This document shows positions 26,069-34,059 of a stretch of 64,000 nucleotides of DNA, one piece after another. Each line of letters begins with the position of its first letter. The stretch's first letter is position 1. Below the pieces are notes generated by a model. It was not told where the DNA came from. It did no database searches and saw nothing but the letters and a program-made list of their open reading frames with translations. A program made the position numbers and the translations under genes. The stretch is from Streptomyces coacervatus (lineage in GTDB: Bacteria > Actinomycetota > Actinomycetes > Streptomycetales > Streptomycetaceae). Location of the stretch: NCBI RefSeq assembly GCF_029223485.1, contig NZ_JARHTP010000009.1, positions 248,001-312,000 on the forward strand, given 5' to 3'.

Positions 26069-26265
26069 GCTGTCTCGCCTTCCGAGAGCACTGAATTCCA
26101 CTGCATCCCATGGCCAATTGCATCCGTGGCCATGACATCTACGGCTGGATCCTGGGCAATGGTGGCGGCGGGGCGGCGGAGCGGCAATGACGGGTCAGCG
26201 AATGTTCGGTCAGGAAATCCTCATCGTCTTTTGGCGTGCTCTTGACCGGTGCCTGCGGGGCGGGT

Positions 26266-27489
26266 TCAGGCCAGCAGTGTCCGCCCCAGCCAGTCGGAGC
26301 CGTCCCGCACACCGGGCAGGGCGAAGAAGTAGCCGCCGCCGAACGGGGTGATGTAGTCGACCAGCGGCTCGCCGGCCAGCCGCTTCTGCACCGTCTCGAA
26401 CTGGCGGGCAAGGTCCTGCTGGTAGCAGCAGAACAGCAGGCCCATGTCGAGGTTGCCGTTGCTGTCCGTGCCGCGGTCGTAGTTGTAGCCGCGGCGCAGG
26501 ATGCGCTGGTCGTCTGTGGCGCCGGTGCGCGGGTTTGCCTTGCGTATGTGGCTGTCCAGGGGGATCACATCGCCCTGGGGGTCCTGCGGGTAGTTGGGGG
26601 TGTCGCTCTCGTGGCGTCCGTCCAGGGGTGCGCCGGTGTCCCGGGCGCGGCCGAACATCCGCTCCTGCTCTGTGATCGACACCCGGTCCCAGAACTCCAC
26701 CAGCATGCGGATCAGCCGTACGACCTGATAACTGCCGCCGACCGCCCACTCCGGCTCGCCCGCGCCGCCGCCCACCCACACCAGGCGGTCCATCGCGCGG
26801 GTGTCGCGCCGGTCGGGATTGGCGATGCCGTCCTTGAACCCCATGTGGTTGCGGGGCGTGCCCGAGGGGCGCGGCGGGCTGATGAAGCCGTCCATGCGCC
26901 AGCGCACCTGCATACCGCCGCGGGTGTGCCGGGCGAGGTCGCGCAGGGCGTGCAGCACCGTGTCCTGGTTGCCGGCGCACAGCTGCACGCTCAGATCGCC
27001 GTGGCACCAGGCGGCATCCAGGTCGTCGTCGGGGAACGACGGCATGGCGGTGAGCCGGTGGGGCTTGCGGGAGCCCAGGCCGTACCGTTCGTCGAAGAGC
27101 GAGGCGCCGACGCCGACGGTGACGGTCAGGGCGTCCGCGGGGACCTCCGGGCCGAGGGTGCCGGAGTCGGCGGGCGGGGCGGTGATGCCCGGTTCGTCCG
27201 GGCTGCCACCGGCCGTGAGAAACCTGGCCCGCTCCGTCAACGTCCGCAGAAGATCCGCCAGTTCACGGCGGTTGTCCGCGGTCGAGTCGAAGGACACGAA
27301 CGCCGCGGCGCGCTGCGCCGGAGTGACAATGCCGGCCTGATGCCGCCCGTGAAAGGCCACCCGCGCACTCTCCCGGGGCTGCGCCGCGGCGGAGGCGGCC
27401 CCGCGGTCGGCGGCCACCAGCCCGGTCCCGGCGATGGCGGCGGCGCCGGTCAGGAGGCCGCGGCGGGCGATGTCGGGTGCCGGGGTCAT
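26266..27489 (-). CDS. efeB: Dyp-type heme peroxidase (EfeB), Tat-exported
   Basis: A 407-residue dye-decolorising peroxidase. It has a twin-arginine signal at the N-terminus (IARRGLLTGAAAIAGTGLVA), the GXXDG motif GFKDGIANPD near residue 219 with the catalytic Asp, a proximal-His region DSHIRKANPRTG, and the distal-Arg segment RRGYNYDRGTD. EfeB oxidises ferrous iron or handles heme in the EfeUOB iron-uptake system. ATG 27489 overlaps the efeO stop by 4 bp (ATGA), so the two genes are translationally coupled. No efeU permease follows. Confidence 0.93.
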   Translation of the reverse strand: MTPAPDIARRGLLTGAAAIAGTGLVAADRGAASAAAQPRESARVAFHGRHQAGIVTPAQRAAAFVSFDSTADNRRELADLLRTLTERARFLTAGGSPDEPGITAPPADSGTLGPEVPADALTVTVGVGASLFDERYGLGSRKPHRLTAMPSFPDDDLDAAWCHGDLSVQLCAGNQDTVLHALRDLARHTRGGMQVRWRMDGFISPPRPSGTPRNHMGFKDGIANPDRRDTRAMDRLVWVGGGAGEPEWAVGGSYQVVRLIRMLVEFWDRVSITEQERMFGRARDTGAPLDGRHESDTPNYPQDPQGDVIPLDSHIRKANPRTGATDDQRILRRGYNYDRGTDSNGNLDMGLLFCCYQQDLARQFETVQKRLAGEPLVDYITPFGGGYFFALPGVRDGSDWLGRTLLA

Positions 27490-28715
27490 GCGGTTCTCCG
27501 TACGTCGGTGAGGGCGGCTACGGCGGAGAGCCGCTCGACCAGCTCGCCCACATCCGCGTCGGTCTTCTCCCGCTGGGCGCGGCCGAGTCGGTCCAGCGGT
27601 GTCCAGCGGCCGTCGTGTTCGCCGCCGGAGAGGGTGCGCCGGGTGCGGGCCATCCAGGAGTCGAGGCCGGACAGGTCGGTATGGCGGGTCTTCAGCAGCG
27701 GCCGCAGATACCCGAGCAGCACACGGGTGCCGTCGAGGTTGGCGCGGGCGGTGGCCAGATTGGTGCCGCTGCCGTAGTCGGTACGGCCGGTCAGCTCGAA
27801 CTGCACGGTGTTCTCCAGGATCTCGTGCGCACGCAGACCGACGTCGGCCGGATCCATCCGCTGGTCGGGCCAGCTGTCGCGCAAGGCGTGCACGGCCTTG
27901 GCGAGCCGGCCGGCCGGACCGCGCAGACTGCTCGCGGACTCGCCGTGCCACAGCCCGTACTCGAGCCGGTGGAACCCGGTGAAGTCGGCATCGTGGACCC
28001 CGCCGGACAGCCCGGCCGTCGTGCCGTTGATCGCCGAGTCCGCGTCGCCGAAGGTGCCGTAGGCGGCACCCATCCGCTCGTACACGAGGTGCGCGGGAAG
28101 CCAGGCGGCGCGGGCGGCCGCCAGGTCCCCGCGGTCGATCGCGTCGCGCAGCACATCGGTCTTCTGCGCCAGCTCGACCGTGCGGGCTTGGATCCACTTC
28201 TGATAGGCGAGCGTGGGCGGGATCAGCTCCTGCTGGGTCACCGGGAGGGCCGCCGGACCGCTCTTCACATGCCCGCCGGTTATGTGCACGGTGGGGCCTG
28301 TGACGGCGTCCGCGTCGTCGGGCAGGCATTTGAAGGCGTACGCGCCGTTGCCGAGGGTCACCCGTATCGGGCGCTCGGTACCCGGCGCCAGCCCCTCGAC
28401 CTCGCCATAGACCGCGCCCGTCCTCGCGTCGGTCAGATAGACCTCGGCCGCTGTGCCGGAGGTGTTGTGCAGATCGAAGACCTGGCGGCCCGGTTCGGGG
28501 TGGGTCCAGCCGCGGCCGCAGGCGGCGGACGTCACCTCGACGGTGGTGTGCCGCACCCCGTCGGCCGTCCTCGCCTGTTGCCGCCCCTCGCCGAAACCAC
28601 CGGCAGCCAGCACCGCGGCCGCCATCGCTGCCGCGGTGGCCAGGGCGCCGCCCGCGAGCAGCGCGGTGCGCCGCCCGGCCGGCGGTGTCGGCGGACCGGA
28701 TGCGGTTTCGGGCAT
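27486..28715 (-). CDS. efeO: Iron-uptake protein EfeO (cupredoxin plus M75 domain)
   Basis: A 409-residue periplasmic-type EfeO. An N-terminal hydrophobic export signal (TALLAGGALATAAAMAAAVLAA) is followed by a cupredoxin-like domain (about residues 50-150) and the imelysin/M75 domain, with the HxxE metal motif in GFHRLEYGLW at about residue 248. It hands iron to the EfeU permease. The ATG start at 28715 has AAGGAGGG upstream. Upstream on the minus strand, TTAGGATCATTC resembles only half of a DmdR/IdeR iron box, so iron control is unproven. The usual partner EfeU is not adjacent. Confidence 0.92.
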   Translation of the reverse strand: MPETASGPPTPPAGRRTALLAGGALATAAAMAAAVLAAGGFGEGRQQARTADGVRHTTVEVTSAACGRGWTHPEPGRQVFDLHNTSGTAAEVYLTDARTGAVYGEVEGLAPGTERPIRVTLGNGAYAFKCLPDDADAVTGPTVHITGGHVKSGPAALPVTQQELIPPTLAYQKWIQARTVELAQKTDVLRDAIDRGDLAAARAAWLPAHLVYERMGAAYGTFGDADSAINGTTAGLSGGVHDADFTGFHRLEYGLWHGESASSLRGPAGRLAKAVHALRDSWPDQRMDPADVGLRAHEILENTVQFELTGRTDYGSGTNLATARANLDGTRVLLGYLRPLLKTRHTDLSGLDSWMARTRRTLSGGEHDGRWTPLDRLGRAQREKTDADVGELVERLSAVAALTDVRRTA

Positions 28716-28907
28716 GCCGGCCCTCCTTGAAGTCGTACGAACGAGTCGGCGCCGAATGATCCTAAGCAGGCCGCCGGCCCGCGACCGCGTTCCTGACCGG
28801 CTTCTGACCGGAGGGAGGGCCAGAATTCGTCCGCGGTTCACTCGCCCGTCCGGCGGCGTGCCGGTGCCTCACCCGCGGCGATTGCGCCCCGGAGGGCACC
28901 TTGTGGC

Positions 28908-30575
28908 TCAACTCCCGCCCGGCAGCGCCCGGTTCAGAACGGCGTCCAGATCGACGGCGTCCGGCAGCGTGCCGAAGGCGTGTCCCCAGTCGCCGCCCAG
29001 CCTGCTCGCGCAGAAGGCGTCGGCGACGGCGGGCGGGGCGTGCCGGACCAGGAGGGAGGCCTGCAGGGTCAGAGCCATCAGCTCCACCAGGCGGCGGGCA
29101 CCGGACTCGGACCCGCTCGCCAGCTGGCTCTCGAGCCGGACCACGGCGGCGTCCAGCCGGGCGTCCGCCCCCCGCGCCAGGCTGAGCTCGCCGAAGAGGG
29201 CCTCCGCGGTACCGGCCTCACGCGTCAACGCCCGTAGTACATCAAGGGCGTTGACGTTCCCGGACCCCTCCCAGATCGACAGCAGCGGAGCCTCCCGGTA
29301 GTGGCGGGGCATGCCCGACTCCTCCACATAGCCGTTGCCGCCGAGGCACTCCAGGGCCTCCGCGGTGAAGGCCGGTCCCCTCTTGGTGACCCAGTACTTG
29401 CCCACGGCGGTCGCGATCCGCCGGAACGCCGCCTCGCCGGCGTCCCCGCGCACCGCCCGGTCCGCCGCGCCCGCCAGCCGCAGCGTGAGCGTCGTGGCGG
29501 CCTCCGACTCCAGCGCCAGGTCCGCCAGGACGTTGCGCATCAGCGGCTTGTCGATCAGCCGTGCCCCGAAGGCGCTGCGATGGCGCACATGGTGGCCCGC
29601 CTCGACGAGCGTCTTGCGCATCAGCGTGGCCGACATCATCACGCAGTCGAGCCGGGTGCAGTTGACCATCTCGATGATCGTCTTGACGCCCCGGCCCTCG
29701 GGCCCGACCAGCCAGCCCACGGTCCCGTCGAACTCCGGCTCGGAGGAGGCGTTGGACCGGTTGCCCAGCTTGTCCTTGAGCCGCTGGATGCGGAACGTGT
29801 TGCGGCTGCCGTCCGGCAGGATCCGCGGCACCAGGAAGCACGACAGCCCCTCCGGAGCCTGCGCCAGCACCAGGAACACATCGCACATCGGCGCCGACGT
29901 GAACCACTTGTGCCCGCGCAGCTGGTACACGCCGGGCTCGGCGGTCGGCCACGCCGTGGTGGTGTTCGTACGGACGTCGGAGCCGCCCTGCTTCTCGGTC
30001 ATCCCCATGCCGGCGAGCAGACCGCGCTTCTCGGTCGGCACACGGAGCCCCGGCTCGTACTCCCGGCTGGTCAGCAGGGGTTCGTAGATCTTCGCGAGCT
30101 CGGGCTGTGCACGCAGGGCAGGTACGGCCGCGTACGTCATCGACGTGGGACAGCCGTGCCCCGCGTCGGTGTGCCCCCACACCAGCCCGCCCGCGGTACG
30201 GGCGACATGGGCCCCGGCCCGGTCCTCCGCCCACGGAGCGGCGGCGAGGCCCTCGGCGACCGCGGTCCGCATCAGATGGTGCCAACTCGGATGGAAGTCG
30301 ACCTCGTCGACGCGATTGCCGTAGCGGTCGTGCGTGCGCAGCACCGGCTCGTGCACGTTGGCCTGCTCGGCCCACTCCTGCGCCTCGGCACTCCCGGCCC
30401 GCAGGCCGAGCCGCCGGACGCCCTCCTCGGCCCATCCGGCGCCCTCCCGGTGCAGCGCCTCCATCAGGGCCGTGTCCTCGGAGGCGTCGTACGGCGTCAG
30501 GGCGGGGGGCTGGTTGGTGACGTCATGGGTGGCGTACTGGCGGCGGGGCTGCGCGGGTGCGGGTGTCGAGACCAT
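28908..30575 (-). CDS. AidB-like acyl-CoA dehydrogenase family protein
   Basis: A 555-residue protein of the AidB branch of acyl-CoA dehydrogenases. It begins with an N-terminal AidB domain (TNQPPALTPYDASEDTALME), then the FAD-binding segment GMGMTEKQGGSDVRTNTT, YQLRGHKWFTSAPMCD, and a C-terminal FAD domain with LECLGGNGYVEES and EAPLLSIWEGSGNVNALDVL. AidB members protect against alkylation or oxidise branched acyl-CoAs such as isovaleryl-CoA. The start is uncertain (30575 taken; no good ribosome binding site, so it may be leaderless or start upstream). It is divergent from a PaaX-like regulator across an inverted repeat. Confidence 0.88.
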   Translation of the reverse strand: MVSTPAPAQPRRQYATHDVTNQPPALTPYDASEDTALMEALHREGAGWAEEGVRRLGLRAGSAEAQEWAEQANVHEPVLRTHDRYGNRVDEVDFHPSWHHLMRTAVAEGLAAAPWAEDRAGAHVARTAGGLVWGHTDAGHGCPTSMTYAAVPALRAQPELAKIYEPLLTSREYEPGLRVPTEKRGLLAGMGMTEKQGGSDVRTNTTTAWPTAEPGVYQLRGHKWFTSAPMCDVFLVLAQAPEGLSCFLVPRILPDGSRNTFRIQRLKDKLGNRSNASSEPEFDGTVGWLVGPEGRGVKTIIEMVNCTRLDCVMMSATLMRKTLVEAGHHVRHRSAFGARLIDKPLMRNVLADLALESEAATTLTLRLAGAADRAVRGDAGEAAFRRIATAVGKYWVTKRGPAFTAEALECLGGNGYVEESGMPRHYREAPLLSIWEGSGNVNALDVLRALTREAGTAEALFGELSLARGADARLDAAVVRLESQLASGSESGARRLVELMALTLQASLLVRHAPPAVADAFCASRLGGDWGHAFGTLPDAVDLDAVLNRALPGGS

Positions 30576-30582
30576 ACGGCCA

Positions 30583-30620
30583 TGTTGCATGTTTTCTGCG
30601 ACCGTAGCAATGATGCAACA
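30583..30620. promoter_or_regulatory. Inverted repeat between acyl-CoA dehydrogenase and PaaX-like genes
   Basis: TGTTGCAT at 30583-30590 and its exact complement ATGCAACA at 30613-30620 are separated by 22 bases in the short AT-richer divergent promoter region. It is the likely binding site for the adjacent PaaX-like regulator, controlling both directions. Confidence 0.6.
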
Positions 30621-30647
30621 AGTTGTGCGCACGTAAAGTACCGGGCC

Positions 30648-31391
30648 ATGCGGATGAACCTGTCAGTGGAGTCCGGCGAGCTGGACCTGCCGCCGCTGTC
30701 CGCGCGGTCGGTCGTGCTGAGCCTGCTGCTGGGCACGCACCCGCCGGAGCTTCCGGTGAAGGAGCTCGTCCGCGCGGTCGAGCCCTTCGGCGTGGGTGGC
30801 TCCACGCTGCGTGCCGCCCTCAGTCGCATGGTGGCCGCCGGTGACCTGCGGCGCACCGACTCCGTCTACCGGCTCAGCGACCGTCTGCTGGCCCGCCAGC
30901 GCCGCCAGGACGAGGCGGTGGAGGCCTGCACGCGCGCGTGGGACGGCGACTGGGAGATGGTGGTGATCACGGCGACCGGCCGCGGCCCCGCCGAACGCGC
31001 CGACCTGCGCGCCCGGTTGACCACCCTGCGCCTGGCCGAACTGCGCGAGGGCGTGTGGCTGCGCCCCGCCAACCTCAGCCGGCCCCTGCCGGACGACCTG
31101 GAGGAGGTGGCCCAGTCCTACACCGCCCGCCCCGACCGGCCCGTGCATCAACTGGCCGCGCAGCTGTGGCCGTTGGACGCCTGGGTCGCCACGGCCCACG
31201 CCCTGCTCGCCCATGTCGCTGAGGCGCACCGCCCGGCCGACCGCTTCACCGTCTTCGCCGCGGTCGTCCGCCATCTGCTGGCCGACCCCGTGCTGCCGCC
31301 GGAACTCCTCCCTGCCGACTGGCCGGGCGCGACGCTGCGTGCCGCGTACGCGGCGTACCAGGGGGAGATCACCCGGTCGATCGGGCACTGA
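30648..31391 (+). CDS. PaaX-family transcriptional regulator
   Basis: A 247-residue PaaX-like regulator. The N-terminal winged HTH region reads SARSVVLSLLLGTHPPELPV then GVGGSTLRAALSRMVAAGDL. The middle and C-terminal domains (DGDWEMVVITATGRGPAERA, LREGVWLRPANLSRPL) match PaaX proteins that respond to aryl-CoA or acyl-CoA ligands. It is divergent from an AidB-like acyl-CoA dehydrogenase, the probable target. ATG at 30648 is the second of two close starts (the other is M3, 6 bp later). It is followed by a strong hairpin. Confidence 0.85.
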   Translation: MRMNLSVESGELDLPPLSARSVVLSLLLGTHPPELPVKELVRAVEPFGVGGSTLRAALSRMVAAGDLRRTDSVYRLSDRLLARQRRQDEAVEACTRAWDGDWEMVVITATGRGPAERADLRARLTTLRLAELREGVWLRPANLSRPLPDDLEEVAQSYTARPDRPVHQLAAQLWPLDAWVATAHALLAHVAEAHRPADRFTVFAAVVRHLLADPVLPPELLPADWPGATLRAAYAAYQGEITRSIGH

Positions 31392-31411
31392 ATCCGTCAC
31401 TGGCACGACGG

Positions 31412-31452
31412 CGGCCGTACGAAGCGCCGTGCGGGTGCGCTTCGTACGGCCG
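31412..31452. terminator. Hairpin between convergent PaaX-like and pectate lyase genes
   Basis: A 16-bp perfect stem (31412-31427 with 31437-31452; arm CGGCCGTACGAAGCGC) and 9-nt loop between the two convergent stops. It is a clear bidirectional terminator. Confidence 0.85.
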
Positions 31453-31469
31453 GGTTCACCGTGGGGGGC

Positions 31470-32273
31470 CTACTTGTAGGTGATGTCCGAGCTCGCGTAC
31501 TTGCAGTACGTGCCGTCGGGGCCCGAGCCGTTCTTGGGCGGCTCCGCCCCCGTGTTGTTCCCGATGTACTTCTGGCAGGGCACGATCTTCTTGCTGCTGT
31601 CCCCGACGATCGTGATCTTCTTCAGGGTCGCGCTGTCGCCGTAGTTGGTGTTGATCCCGACCAGCGCACCGCCCTTGTAGGTGGCCTCGATGGTGTTGAG
31701 GTTGATGGTCCGCTTGTACTGCGTCTTGCAGTTGCCGCAACTGCGCACCAGCTTGCCGAAGTTCTGCACCGCGAAGTTGGAGACGTTCAGCGTCCCGGCG
31801 CCGTTGAACTGGAACACCTTGTCGCTGGCCTCCTTCGCGCCGCCGCCGGAGACGGTGTACACGTTGGACGAGGAGGAGCCCCGGAACGTCGCCGCGTCCT
31901 CGCCGACGTCCTCCCACCACACGTTCTGCAGGGTGCAGCTGCCCTCGCAGTGGATGCCGTCCGCCGCGGGGGCGCCGATGATGACGTTCTTCAGGACGGT
32001 CCCGGCCGCCAGGTCCAGGATCGGGTCCTGGTCCTCGCTCTGGCCGCCGGTGCCCAGGTCTCCGCTGCCGTAGAGGCGCTTCATCCCGTAGTCCTTGGTG
32101 CCGGACAGCTTGATCGTGGCGGTGACGGCCTGGCTGCCGTTCGCGGTGGGCCAGGTGGCGGCGTTCGCGGACGACGCACCATCGGTCATGATCATGCCAA
32201 CCGAGAGGCCGAGTGCGGCCAGTCCTCCGGCGAGTGCGCGCCGGCGGGCGCGCGGGTGTGCTGGTGAAGTCAT
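31470..32273 (-). CDS. Secreted pectate lyase, PL3 family
   Basis: A 267-residue exported pectate lyase that cleaves de-esterified pectin by beta-elimination. It has a signal peptide of about 38 residues (basic RARRRALAGGLAALGLSVG, end near SSANAAT), then the PL3 right-handed beta-helix core: TVLKNVIIGAPAADGIHCEG, NVWWEDVGEDAATFRG and KVFQFNGAGTLNVSNFAVQN. Four Cys pairs (for example CEGSC, CGNC) suit an extracellular enzyme. It lies 32 bp downstream of the PL1 gene stop on the same strand, so the two are probably coexpressed. Confidence 0.92.
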   Translation of the reverse strand: MTSPAHPRARRRALAGGLAALGLSVGMIMTDGASSANAATWPTANGSQAVTATIKLSGTKDYGMKRLYGSGDLGTGGQSEDQDPILDLAAGTVLKNVIIGAPAADGIHCEGSCTLQNVWWEDVGEDAATFRGSSSSNVYTVSGGGAKEASDKVFQFNGAGTLNVSNFAVQNFGKLVRSCGNCKTQYKRTINLNTIEATYKGGALVGINTNYGDSATLKKITIVGDSSKKIVPCQKYIGNNTGAEPPKNGSGPDGTYCKYASSDITYK

Positions 32274-32305
32274 GTCCCGATGCCTTTCTCGGGGTGGGGG
32301 GTGGG

Positions 32306-33283
32306 TCAGAGCTTTCCGGCGCCCGCGCCGCCGGTCACCGAGGCGACGACGGAGGAGGCGGGCTCGGCGGTGTAGCTGTAGGGCGGGCTGGTGAAGGTGC
32401 CGACCTGCGAGATCTCGGTCGTGGCTCCGCCGAGGTCGTTTCCGGACAGGTTGGCGTAGCCGTCCTCGTCGCTGTCGCGGTTGGTGGTGACGGCGACCTG
32501 GGTGTCGCGGAACACGTTGTTCTGCACGAGCATCTGGGCGCCCATGCGGGAGTGCACCGCGGTCTCGGCGCCGACGACGTAGTTGTCGTAGAAGTGCCCG
32601 GTGCCGAAACGCAGGCTGGGAATGCGTGAGTTGACGTTGTTGAACCAGTTGTGGTGGTACGTCACCCGCAGATGCCCGGTGTCCTCGCTCGCGTTGCTGT
32701 CGCTGTGCCCGACGAGCGAGCCCTTGTAGTGGTCCTTGAAGGTGTTCCAGGAGACGGTGACGTAGTCGGCGCCGTGAGTGATGTCGACCAGGCCGTCGTA
32801 GTAGTCCTTGCCGTGGTCGCGGTCCGAGGAGAGCGAGTTGTGGTCGATCCACACCTTCGTGGAGGCCTGGACGGTGATCCCGTCCGTCTTGACCGCCTTG
32901 CTGATGTTCAGATTGCGGATGACGACGTTGGACACCTTCTTCAGGCGCAGCCCGCCGCCGGTGAACCCGGAGGACGAACCGACGCCCAGCACCGTGGTGT
33001 TGGAGCCGATGTCGACCTGACCGCTCAGCGAGATCAGGCCGCTCACCTTGACGACCTTCGCGGCGCTGCCGGAGACCGCCGACTTGAAGGCGTCCAGCGT
33101 GGAGACGGTGACCGCGGTGGCGTTCCCGCCGCCGGTCGTCCCGGCGCCGAACCCGACCGGCGAGGACTCGGCTGCCCCGGCCGACTGGGGGAGCGTGAGG
33201 GCGGACACCGTCGCGAGGGCGGCCGCCGCGGCCACCACCAGGGCGGACCTTTGCGCGTGTGTACGTGGGGGGTGAGTACGCAT
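32306..33283 (-). CDS. Secreted pectate lyase, PL1 family
   Basis: A 325-residue exported PL1 pectate lyase. It has a signal peptide of about 40 residues (SALVVAAAAALATVSALTLP, end AGAAE), then the PL1 core: KVWIDHNSLSSDRDHG and YYDGLVDITHGADYVTVSWN (calcium-binding Asp region), DTGHLRVTYHHNWFNNVNSR (vWiDH-like and catalytic region) and PSLRFGTGHFYDNYVV (RxPxxR-like). It acts on polygalacturonate outside the cell and heads a likely PL1-PL3 operon. ATG 33283 has GAAGGGAC upstream. LacI-type palindromes lie about 140 and 245 bp upstream. Confidence 0.93.
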   Translation of the reverse strand: MRTHPPRTHAQRSALVVAAAAALATVSALTLPQSAGAAESSPVGFGAGTTGGGNATAVTVSTLDAFKSAVSGSAAKVVKVSGLISLSGQVDIGSNTTVLGVGSSSGFTGGGLRLKKVSNVVIRNLNISKAVKTDGITVQASTKVWIDHNSLSSDRDHGKDYYDGLVDITHGADYVTVSWNTFKDHYKGSLVGHSDSNASEDTGHLRVTYHHNWFNNVNSRIPSLRFGTGHFYDNYVVGAETAVHSRMGAQMLVQNNVFRDTQVAVTTNRDSDEDGYANLSGNDLGGATTEISQVGTFTSPPYSYTAEPASSVVASVTGGAGAGKL

Positions 33284-33424
33284 GCGGGTGCGTCCCTTCA
33301 GGAGGACTTGCTCGATCGTGTACATGAACGATGTACGCCATGCTGAACGCTGCGCGCGAGCGGCGGTGACCGCGCAGGCCTGAAAGGGCGCCTACCGGTC
33401 ACACTGCTGAACGGAACGTAGGGG

Positions 33425-33436
33425 GCAAGCGCTTTC
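33425..33436. promoter_or_regulatory. LacI-type operator-like palindrome
   Basis: GCAAGCGCTTTC differs by one base from the GAAAGCGCTTTC palindrome found before many LacI-regulated sugar genes. It sits about 140 bp upstream of the PL1 start and before the GH62 remnant. Control by a LacI-family repressor is inferred. Confidence 0.45.
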
Positions 33437-33528
33437 TAGTCAACGCTTTGCGCAGAAGACATCAGGGAAGGCCTGGTGGGCGACAAGGGCTGTCTCAAAC
33501 CGCGCGGAACGGCTGCGGCGAAGTCGCG

Positions 33529-33542
33529 TGGGAGCGCTTCCA
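33529..33542. promoter_or_regulatory. CebR-box-like 14-bp palindrome
   Basis: TGGGAGCGCTTCCA matches the CebR consensus TGGGAGCGCTCCCA at 13 of 14 positions. CebR is the cello-oligosaccharide repressor of Streptomyces. It is located just before the GH62 remnant, whose lost promoter it may have served. Confidence 0.55.
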
Positions 33543-33589
33543 TGACGGTCGTGTCCATGCCACCATGCGGGGCGGACGCTTCCCGAAAG

Positions 33590-33999
33590 GGGCGAGTCGA
33601 TTGGCACGTCTACATGACCACCGCCGACACCTCCGGGCGGTGGAGCCTGGCCCACACCAGCTTCGCCGACTTCGCCCAGGCGGCGGCCGCCCCGCAGGCC
33701 TTCTGTTCTTCTCGGACGACAACGGCCACGAGTACCGCGCGCGGACCACGGTCACCGAGTCCCCGCACGGCTTGGCCACCGGGTCGGACTGGCGCCGCTA
33801 CTTCCGGGCCTGGACCGCCGACAGTCTCTCCGGCGCCTGGACACCGCTCGCCGACACCGAGGCCAATGCCTTCATCCGCTCGAACAACGTGACCTTCGCG
33901 GGCGGACAGCCCGCCTGGACGAGCGACAGCGCGAGCGGCGACTACTCCCAACTCCCTTGGCACCTGGGGTTGTTGACCCGTACGAACTCCTCCTGCTGA
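33590..33999 (+). pseudogene. GH62 alpha-L-arabinofuranosidase remnant
   Basis: Fragments of a GH62 arabinofuranosidase, an enzyme that trims arabinose from xylan. Frame one carries RVDWHVYMTTADTSGRWSLA and HTSFADFAQAAAAPQAF (early GH62 strands). A frameshift and a loss of roughly 90 residues follow, then the second frame gives FFSDDNGHEYRARTTV, RRYFRAWTADSLSGAWTPLA, and a C-terminus DYSQLPWHLGLLTRTN like intact GH62 proteins. There is no signal peptide or full catalytic set. The 300 bp before it (33284-33589) hold only two operator-like palindromes. Confidence 0.8.
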
Positions 34000-34020
34000 G
34001 ACCGCCCCCGCTGAGAACTC

Positions 34021-34048
34021 CTCCTGTCGAGAAACTCCTGTCGAGAAA
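34021..34048 (+). repeat. Tandem 14-bp repeat before the CE1 gene
   Basis: CTCCTGTCGAGAAA occurs twice back to back (34021-34034 and 34035-34048), just before the ribosome binding site of the esterase gene. It may alter leader length; no known function. Confidence 0.8.
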
Positions 34049-34059
34049 AGAGCAACGAC

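Noticed and set aside
26139..26265. Possible PHO box (GGTCAGCG / GTTCGGTCAGG) before the phosphoesterase gene
   Set aside because: The repeats differ from the Streptomyces PHO consensus (GTTCACC-type direct repeats) at key positions, so I do not annotate it.
28716..28800. TTAGGATCATTC as an iron box for efeOB
   Set aside because: Only the first half resembles the DmdR/IdeR consensus; the second half is absent.
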